The notes beneath the pieces are model-generated. The model was not told the origin of the DNA, searched no databases, and worked only from the letters and a program-made list of their open reading frames with translations. From Phoronis pallida (taxonomy: Eukaryota > Phoronida > Phoronidae), in the NCBI GenBank assembly GCA_028565715.1, contig JAOXYC010175358.1, positions 1 through 19,642 on the forward strand: DNA of 19,642 bases, read 5' to 3'. Positions 1 through 9,800 of this stretch are shown here, one piece after another. A program made the position numbers and the translations under genes. How positions within the stretch are numbered: the stretch's first letter is position 1; every line of letters starts with the position of its first letter.

Positions 1-649
1 GCGCATTACTTTTCTAAAATAAGATATCATTTCATTCAATGTTTAAATTCATCAGATGGTTAGTGGTGTGAGTAAAAAACATTATGTCATTGAAATTATT
101 TGATATTTTTATTGCTTTGGCATGATATTTGCTCTCACATTATGTCGAAGTAGATACATACACTAAAATACGCTTAAATTTATATTAAGTAGTCTGTTTA
201 ATGAAATAGAATTCACTTAATCACTCAGTCTGACAATGGTCACTTTTATTGTTTTGATTAACAAAAAATGTAGATTTGTGTTGATCAATAGCATCAGATC
301 AGATACAAAAAATATTATTTGACAAACAATGCAGAAATCTAAGTTAAAACTCACCTTTTTGCTTTGCATGGTTTTATTCAATAGCAGTGATTTTCATAGA
401 GTAAACTAGTCACTAGTTATGAATTGTTAAAGGCATTTGTGATCATAGCTTAACTTTACAAACTTCTGATATTGGGGAAATCTACTTCAATTCCAGGCAA
501 AGTAGAAGTCGAAAAGTATGATAGACTTGGATTTTGATTTGAGGAAATGCGCAGAATTTGAAATGTATAATTTTTCCAACTAATCGCATGTAACAATAAT
601 TGTTTTGTTGAAATGTTGAAAAAAGTAATTGATGATTCTGCTTTTTCAG
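1..649 (+). other. 3' part of an upstream alpha-spectrin intron
   Basis: AT-rich sequence with no convincing coding segment. It ends in a good acceptor (cttttt-cag at 641-649) directly before exon 1, which starts in the middle of repeat 7. The preceding exon is therefore further upstream and not in the window. I see no repeat or RNA gene here. Confidence 0.8.
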
Positions 650-835
650 GACTTGACTAGTGTACAGAACCTGCAGAAGAAACATGGACTCCTTGAGTCT
701 GACGTGGGTGCCCACCAAGATCGTGTGGACGCCATTGTTGCCCAGACGGAACAGTTCGTTGAGTGTCAGCATTTCGATGTTGACAACATTGTTGATAAGA
801 AGGGCCAGGTTGTTGAACGATATGAAGCATTGAGT
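650..835 (+). CDS. SPTAN1: Alpha-spectrin exon 1 of window: end of repeat 7
   Basis: 62 codons, phase 0 at both ends, donor gtaag. It starts [12 protein letters not shown], which is helix B of a spectrin repeat (compare the DYGxDLxSVQxLxxKH consensus), and runs through helix C to ERYEALS, where Tyr occupies the conserved linker Trp position. Helix A of repeat 7 must be in the upstream exon. The frame stays open into the intron until a stop at 1016-1018, but the extra residues have no spectrin character. Confidence 0.95.
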
Positions 836-3800
836 GTAAGTTTCTTTTTACTAATAAATGTATGCTTTTACTGGCCGAAAGTGATTAATATTGAAAAGAC
901 AGAAATCCCAGATCAGTTCCAAATTTTTCTTAGTGAACTCATTTCACTGGGTAAAAAATTTGATATGAAAATTGATAATTATTTGAATGTTGATCTGTTT
1001 TCAATGGCCAACAACTAAACTATCTTTTATAAAGTTGTGTCATCATCAATGTAATGACAATTTAATGTTGAGAACAACTTATAAACTCCTTTGAAAATGA
1101 AAGAATTACAAAAAGTCAAAGATTTCTGTATTTACACAACTCTTGAAAACAAGTAATACTGGAAGTACCAATTATCATCAAAGAATCCTATCTATTTTAC
1201 TTGGTGTAATATTGCATGACATTTAGAAGTTTAAATTTCAGTAAATAAAACTAAGAATATTGATGATAAAAAATTAATATTTCTAGGAACCCCTGGCTGC
1301 TCGCAAGAACAAGTTAGCTGACGCACTCAAGCTTCAACAGTTCTTCCGTGATGTTGAAGATGAAGAAGACTGGATCCGCGAAAAGGAGCCAATTGCTGCC
1401 TCTACCAATAGAGGGCGTGATCTGATCGGTGTTCAAAACCTGATGAAGAAACATCGCGCTCTTCTTGCCGAGTTAAACGGCCACGAGTCTCGCATCAACG
1501 CTGTGGTTGACGAGGGCCAGGAGATGTTGAAAGATGACCATTTTGCTTCTGATGAAATTAAACAGAAGAATGATGAACTGGCTGAGAAATGGAAACAGCT
1601 CGTTGTAAGTATATCTTCGTTTTAAAAAAAATGGGTCAATATTAAGTGATATGGGAACTATCAATGCTGAATATTTTGAAAGGTGCACAACGCCGCTCAT
1701 GGGGGTAGCTTAGTTGGTTAGAGCTACCGACCGGCAATCCGGAGACCTGGGTTTGATTCCCAGTCTTTTGAAATTCTGAACATGGTGAAGTTTTCATGAA
1801 TCAAATGATGTTGCTGGAATTTAAAAAAATGGGTGTAGATGTCCTGTACCCTGTTACAAGATTACATCAATTGGTGTTCAATTATAGCCAAACTAATGTG
1901 TATATGAAGGAAGAAATGTCTATAAAATAAAAATTTTAACTATTACAGGAGAAAGCCAACCAGCGCACAGAGGACCTTGAGGACTCTCTGCAGGCCCACC
2001 AGTACTTTGCTGATGCCAACGAGTCAGAATCCTGGATGAAGGAGAAGGTACCTGTGGTCAGTAGCAAGGATTATGGTAAGGACGAGGATTCCGCCGAGGC
2101 CCTACTCAAGAAACATCAAGCCCTGATGTCCGATTTAGAGGCATACAGGAGTAGCATCGATGGACTGAGAGACCAAGCCCAGGCCTGCAGAGTAAGTAGA
2201 TATTTGTTTTTTATTTGTATTATGAAACCTTTACTTAAGTTATTACATTGAAAATGTGTGATAAAAAAGTGTTTTTGAATGATCTCTCAAAATTGTATGT
2301 TGGATTTATTTTATCAAAAAAAAAAAAAATGCTTTATGACTTTGAAATTATTATGTTCCATTTTTGTGGGTTTTTTTTGATAAATACAGCTCTATCTTAC
2401 AGCTACAAGCTCTGTTAGGGCCTTCTTTCATTATGATGGTAAAATAATTTTTTTTATTAGTAATGAGTTTTGTTGAAGTTGTTGTTCTACATGCCTATAT
2501 GTTTTTGTTTTGTTCTGAATTTGACTTAATTCTTGTTTTGACCATTCAGATAAGCTATCACTGGAATCCTTAATTAATATTTCTAAAGATCTTAACTTTG
2601 TTATTTCCTCTGTTTACAGCAACAAGAAGCCCCTGTTGTTGATGATCTCGGCAAGGAATGTGTACAGGCTCTCTATGACTACGCTGAGAAGAGTCCACGT
2701 GAGGTGTCCATGAAGAAGGGAGATGTACTCACTCTGCTCAACAGTTCAAACAAGGTTAGCATTAGAATAGACATTTTATACGGTATTTATTGAAATTTTG
2801 CATTCAATGTTTATTTTGAGACAGCTATGTATTGAGAGCAAGATAATATGTTGTACAAAACTGTCACAGAACACGATCTATCTCACAGAAGCAAGACGTC
2901 TGCAGAATATAATTTTGTTTTAAAATTACACATGTTTTGGTTTTCACAAAAGATTTTTGTTGAAATAAGACTTTTCAGTCATTTAAGTTTTGTAAAATTC
3001 TAAAGAGTGCTCAACTAAATGTTTCATGCAGATTTCTTTGGATCAAATCTCCACGATCAATACTGAAATATTTCTCCCAATTCCAGGACTGGTGGAAAGT
3101 TGAAGTTGGTGACCGTCAGGGATTCGTGCCAGCTGCGTACTTGAAGAAACTCGAGACCGGACTGTCTGCCAGCCGAGAACAACTGGCTGATGAATTCACT
3201 ATCTCTGTCCGACAGAGACAGATTGAAGATCAGTAAGTTGGCATCTGATTGGTCTATGTGTAGTCATGTGACTTCTGTGTTGTCTGGTAGTGGATAAAGG
3301 TGAAGTGGGAGATTTTATTGAAGGCTTTGGAATCGGACGTAATATGACAATTCTTATGAGTGCTTTAGTCATTGATCCTCTAAACAGATATAGTTTATTG
3401 AAATCCCTAGATTATCCCAATAACTGGCTACTATTTTGGTAAATTTTCTATTGAAATTCCATAGGACATTTAGCAGAATAAAAACACCAGAATGAAAATG
3501 TGTTGAAAACAGTCAGCATTCATCCTTTTGAGAAAATGATACAAATAATGCTTTTGCTGGTAGAAAGAACTCAAAAAAACAACAACCAATTTCACTAAAA
3601 CAATGATTTTCAAACAGATATCAAGTAAACTCATTTCTCTCCATTGTCTCCCACAGGTATGATAGCCTCATTGACATGGGTAACCAGCGTAGTAACAGAC
3701 TGAGGGACAGCGCTCGTACATACGCCGTCGTACGTGATGCGGCTGAGCTTGGTGACTGGATCGATGCTAAAGAACAGATCGCGGTTGAGGAGGTTATCCA

Positions 3801-6800
3801 GGCTGAGGACCTTGAACAGGTGGAAGCTCAGCAGAAGAAGTTTGATGACTTCCAGAGGGTAAGTTTGTGTGGGGATTGTGTTGGAAATGAGGTGTGAAGA
3901 AGATTTTTGTCTTCTTGAACTCACTTGTTTTAAATAATAGCAGGATGTCATTGTAAACATGCTGTTTAGTTTCAACATTTCAAGCAGCTTAATATGAAAA
4001 AGTCAAAATGCTGTTGTCAATGATATCTATTTTGAAAGTAAGAGTAAAAAGTAATGTAAAATTAAAACAAAATGATAGAGTATACTTTTGGTTTCATTAG
4101 AAGAAAATAACAACCTTTTACTTTATTTCAATATATTGATATTGTACCAATGCCAACATATTTCAAGCTTTGTTTAAATTTTCTTTGTCAATTGACTTAC
4201 GTATAGAATATTTTATTTTAAATTTACAGGATTTGAAATCCAATGAACAACGTCTACAAGAGATGAATAACCTGGCTGAACAGCTGGATACCATGGGTGA
4301 AACTGAGGCTGCGGATAAAATCAGAATGCAGATCACGGTAAGAAATCAAACCACTAATCTCTAAAACTTTTTATAAGCTGTTAGATATAATTGTGCAATG
4401 TTAAATGATGCCAACATAAATTTTGAGATTAAGGTTTTAGTAAGTAGTGAACATATCATTCACCCAGGTTGATGAAATATTGTAAGTTATGCTCAAAGCA
4501 TATTCACTTACTGGGAGACTGAGAAATTGATTCATGTCAAACGTTTCCACCCTCCTCTATAGGTCTTGGTCACTAGCACTGACTGCTGTTCCCGTCAGTG
4601 CTAGTGACCAAGACCCTTAGAGGAGGGTGGAAACGTTTGACATGAACCAAATTCTCAGTCTCCTAGTGAATATGTTTTGAGCATCAAAACAGGAGACAAT
4701 GAACAATCTCTTTTACTATTGCAGTAATGTTTTTTTGATTTTGAAGGAATTGAGTATTAATAAAATGCTTTGAAATACAGTTGTTATTTGAACCTGTTTT
4801 TGAAAGAATTCTTCTATTTTCAGACCATCAATGCCCGTTGGGAGAAACTGCAAGAGACCACACAGCAACAGGCTGCTAAACTAGCCAGCTCTCATGAAGT
4901 ACAGAGATATCACAGGTAATGATCTTCATCACACAACTTCTTGTTTTCAATGTATTAACTTGATTCGGTAAATATCTATTGTTAGATTCTTATGTTGCAT
5001 GTGCCATTCACAGTATGGGCCATAGCTTTTATACTGTGGTAAAGCCAGGACATGGAAATGATTTACTCAGAACATCAAAGTTTTCTAACATTATTAAAGT
5101 TGACAATGTGTGAAAAAAGTATTCTCAAATTCATGGGGAGTGAAACCAAACTTCTTAAATAAATTCAATTATTGAAGTTTATTCTCTAAAAATGGTGAGC
5201 TATAATCACCAAATCAAAACCAAAATAAAAAAATTGAATTCATTTTTCACTGGTTACAGAGATGCTGATGAAACAATTGACTGGATTAATGAGAAGGACC
5301 AGGCTCTCAACACCGACAACTATGGTCAAGACCTGGCCAGTGTCCAGCGACTACAGAGGAAACATGAGGGTCTTGAGAGGGATTTGGCTGCTATTGGTGG
5401 CAAGGTATGATCAAGAATGTTCTGGTGGTAGATCATTGGAAAATGCTTTGTTTGTTACATTGGACAGTTGTAGGGCCATTTTCATGTGTGTAGTTGAAAC
5501 ATTGTTAAGAATAAAGATATCTTTTAAACTCCTTTTCTCTTTTGGAATAAAATGAAACGTTTTGGAAGTTTCAAGAAGAAAGTATTGAGGACCAAACTAA
5601 TTGCAGAATTCATTCTTAGTATTGTTTAATTGGATGGGGAACCATCATAAAAGCGTGTCTTGAGATTGCATCCAGCAATAATTTCTAATTTCAGGTTCAA
5701 CAACTGGACGAGACAGCTATCCGTCTGACCCAGAGTCATCCAGACCAAGCTGAGGGTATCAACCAGCATCAGAGTGATTTAACGGAGAAATGGAATGATC
5801 TGACAGGCAAGGCTAACGACCGCAAGGCCAAGCTGCTGGACTCCTATGACTTCCAGAGGTTCTTGAGCGACTACAGGTAAAAATATAGAAAAGTCAAAAG
5901 ACTTTTGAATTGGTTTTCTCAATTTGAGAAAAAATATTTTCTTTTCAGGACCCTTTTCTTTAGTCAAAAGGCATACCTTAAAAATGTAGAAAAGTCATAA
6001 GACTTTGGAATTGGTTTTCTCGCAAGTTAGCAAAGCAGAGTTTGAGAAAAAACATTTTCTTCTCGGGGCTTATTTCTGTAGTCATGAGACATTCCTTAAC
6101 AAACGTGTTTTGTATCAACCGATATCTATTTGGAACGCATTTTAAAATTCATTTATTTCACCGGAAACCATCTTCTCCAATAACCATTAAGTAAGTCACA
6201 ATAATATGAGTTGCCCTACTTAGAAGTTAAACTGGACTGTTTTTCTAAAAGCACATTATCCGGTGCAATGAAAGTGAAAACTTATTGCTAGAAATTGCAT
6301 AAAATATAAGAATGAAAAACTTCTCGGAGCTCTGTTGATAAAATCCAAATTGAAGCTGACAGGTGCTCTACATATTCATTGTAGTAAACCAACTCTAAAT
6401 GCGTGCTTGTTATTTCAGAGATCTGATGTCATGGATCAGTAGCATGCAGACACTTGTATCCAGTGATGAGTTGGCCAAGGATGTCACCGGAGCTGAGGCC
6501 CTGTTGGAGAGACACCAGGTAACGCATCTGGCTTAATAAATTTCTTAGAAATATGACGACGGGACAATTATAAAGAAATCCTTATTATTTTAGGTTACCC
6601 TACATTGATTTTGATTTTATTTGAGTGAAATATGTAGTTATGAATTGTTTCATTCACACAAGAAATTAATATGTATCACATATTTCACTTGTACTAAATA
6701 AGGGATATAGGATATCTCATATGAAGTACGAAGTGAAGTATGTGAAATTTGTCATTTTCTTGTGTGGATGTACGCATTCATGACTGTAATTATTGATGGA

Positions 6801-9800
6801 ATTATCAATTAATTTCACTTTTCTGATTAATTTTCATTTTTTCTGCATAATCATCACATTTCTAGTCTGGTGGCTGGTGGAATGTCTTCAATGTTGTTGC
6901 TTTCTATGTGATTTATTTGATTTTCTAGACGTTATTACATCCAAATAATTTTTTCATAGATTTACTCTGTTATCTCAGTTTCATCATTTATTTTAAACAC
7001 AAGACTTATTTCAATATTTTTTCCTAGTACTCAACCCACTGTCAATAACTTTTTTTCACCTATTTTATTAACTTTCAAACTTTTCATTTGAATTTTGTTT
7101 TATTTCTACCTGGTCATTTTGTTGATATTTTGTTGGGTTCTTGCCATAAATAGGCTTACCGCACGGAAATAGACATTCATTACGGTGACGGAGATATGGT
7201 GCCTCAGGTGCGGTAATTAATTACACGGCTTTATGCTGCATGCCGTTACTGCATGGCCAAATGTTAAAAATGTTTGTTTATTTTATGACATATTTTCCTG
7301 TAGCAAAGACAATTGAAAACCAAGGAAGCTTTTGTAAAAGATACTGTCTCCTCGTTGGTCCCAATCTGGCATCAAATCGCAAATCAACTAGAAATGTTGT
7401 GTACAAATTCTTTGCTGAACACAACTTACTTACATCTGAGTCCAAAAGTTCAAAAAATCTGCAAAGGGGTGATTTGAGTGCTTTTGTGTCAGATATTGAC
7501 TTTATCGGATACAAAGCTCTCAAATCAGCCCTAACAGATTTTTTTGAATTTTTTGACTTAAATGCAAGTAAGTTATGGTCAACAAAGGACTCATACACAA
7601 AATTTCTAGTTGACTTGCATTTTGATGAGAGGGTATCTTTAAGATTTCGATGCTAAGTCCTGTATCATTCTTCATTGTTTTGCCGTCATTGGTATGCACA
7701 CAACTGTAAAGTCCAAACATCTTGGTTTTCACTTCAAACTGCAGGAAGATATTCTACTGAAAAATCTGTTATTTTGTAAAGTTATTCCAAAATTACCTTT
7801 TTTATTTCATGTAGTTGCCATAGTTATAGCCAAATTCCCAAGATGCACTGGGACTTCAGTGTTGTAGTACATGCTTGTCTCAGACACTCTGATTGGTTGG
7901 TTGGCTTAGAAGGTTGACCAATCAATGTTGTTCTTTTATTGTACCTTATTTGATCAAAAAGAGTTTTGAGTCAATTGTTAATAACTAAAAAGTGAATTTT
8001 ATTAATTGGGTTATGAGTGACTTGCATGGTTTGAGTTAACTTGATTATTTTTTCAAGGGTGTCATAAATGGAATAAATTCAAACTTTATATATTCTTAAT
8101 TAAACAAATATTGCTGTGCGCTAAGCCAAGGGATGGGTTCAAAGTGACGGGTTGCCGAATCCTTTGCACACACACTTTCCAACTTGCCGCAATTCAACGC
8201 ACACCTATGCAATAAAGTCCTTAAAATTTGCATTAAAAACTCATCCTCTGTCCTTCTGTCTCTTACACTAATCTGTGCAATTATAAACTCCTTGAATAAT
8301 TTGCTTCTTTTAAGTTAATAAATAAATAATAAAATTCAGTTGAATATTACAATTAAAATCCCGTATGGTTATAGCCATTACTAGAATGATGTTACCTAAT
8401 TGTAGGAGCGACGGGGTTCTCTAATTTTTCTGCCTCCTTAGGACCAACTTTCTAGTTAATAATTCATTTGAAAGATAAAATCAACTCTAAAGAAATTTGG
8501 TACAGCCATCCGCAACAGGCAACGAGCAGATTTCAGTGAAGGGCAACCAATAAACAGCGCATTTCAACCAATTCAATCGTTTAAAAGACACTGTCTCCTC
8601 GTTGGTGAGAATCTGGGGTCAAAATTCAAAGCAACTAGATATTTTGTGTATGAGTCCTTTGATGTATATAATTAACCTGCATCATAGTAAAAAAATTCAA
8701 AAAAATCGGTAAAGGGGTTAATTTGTGATCTTTGTATCCAAAAAATCCTTGTCGCCTGACAAGGTTTTCAAAATTTACACTATTTAAGGATACAAAACCT
8801 CAAATATACCCCTTTACGGATTTTTTTTGAATTTTTTTACTAAGATGCAGGTTAATTATATTCATCAAAGGACTCGTACACACACTTTCTTGTTGATTTG
8901 AATTTTGATCCCAGATCCTCACCAACGAGGAGAAGTATCTTTAACCAATCAATAAAAAGCATGCATGGTTTGCTTGGAGTTTCAGTGTGTTATTTTATAT
9001 CGTTGCATGAAGTAGAAAGGATGTTTTTATGGATTCACTTGAATTTTTGTTTTGGTCATATTTTCTAGAATCCATCCGGTCTTACATCTCTAATCAAGAC
9101 ATTGTTTATTGGAAATTAAGTTAACTTGAGATTACCGTATATTTTGTATGACACTAAGTTATCAATTTCTGATCAACTAACATAGCATTGTGGCTTTCCA
9201 TAGATTTAGAACTAATATGCAAATAGTATTTTAAATCCTCCACTAAGCAAAAGCAGTGCATTACCAAACAGCAACTATCTGACCTATTGTCACTATTATT
9301 GAAACAGAATACTGTGGCTGCTGAATGAAGATTATTTTCTTTGGACAATATCTAGATTCTTGTTTCTGTAATAAGTTGAATCTTTTCATTAATTGCAACT
9401 TACAAATTCTTTCATCTTTATCTGGAACGCTTTATTCAGACAGTTGATTCCAGGAAGTTCAATTGATACCAAAAATGCACACAAGGACTGTATTCCAAAT
9501 GTTGATGAGTTTAAATGACTTTAATCCTCTCACTTACCTTTTTTGCTGTTCTAAATCTCTACTTTGCACTCAGCAGTATTCTTTTCTGTGAGCAGCACTC
9601 TCCTGGTCTAAATAAGTCACACAAAGGCAGAAATAAGGATGGCATATATATTATTCCAAATCTTCCTTCATGAAATCTACGTTCCAATCTGAACATTATT
9701 GTTTCTAAAACTGACCATAGGGGTGAGACAGACCTTTGAAGAATGATAATTGAATAAGATTCTGTCTTATTTGAAATGACACATGAAAAAATTCAAATTT

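Noticed and set aside
836-1018. Exon 1 frame stays open for 61 codons into intron 1.
   Set aside because: The donor gtaag fits well, exon 2 continues the repeat in phase, and the extra residues lack heptad or spectrin character.
1699-1770. Functional tRNA-Ala (GGC).
   Set aside because: Broken anticodon stem, C instead of U33, poor acceptor stem. Kept only as a tRNA-derived repeat.
4489-4684. miRNA precursor.
   Set aside because: The arms are more than 90 bp and nearly perfect, unlike a typical animal pre-miRNA of about 22-35 bp arms with bulges.
7240-7656. 138-codon open frame on + with a similar 106-codon frame on - (7278-7598).
   Set aside because: Both lie over foldback copy 1. The two peptides resemble each other (EHNLL / DHNLL) only because the DNA is palindromic; there is no protein family signature.
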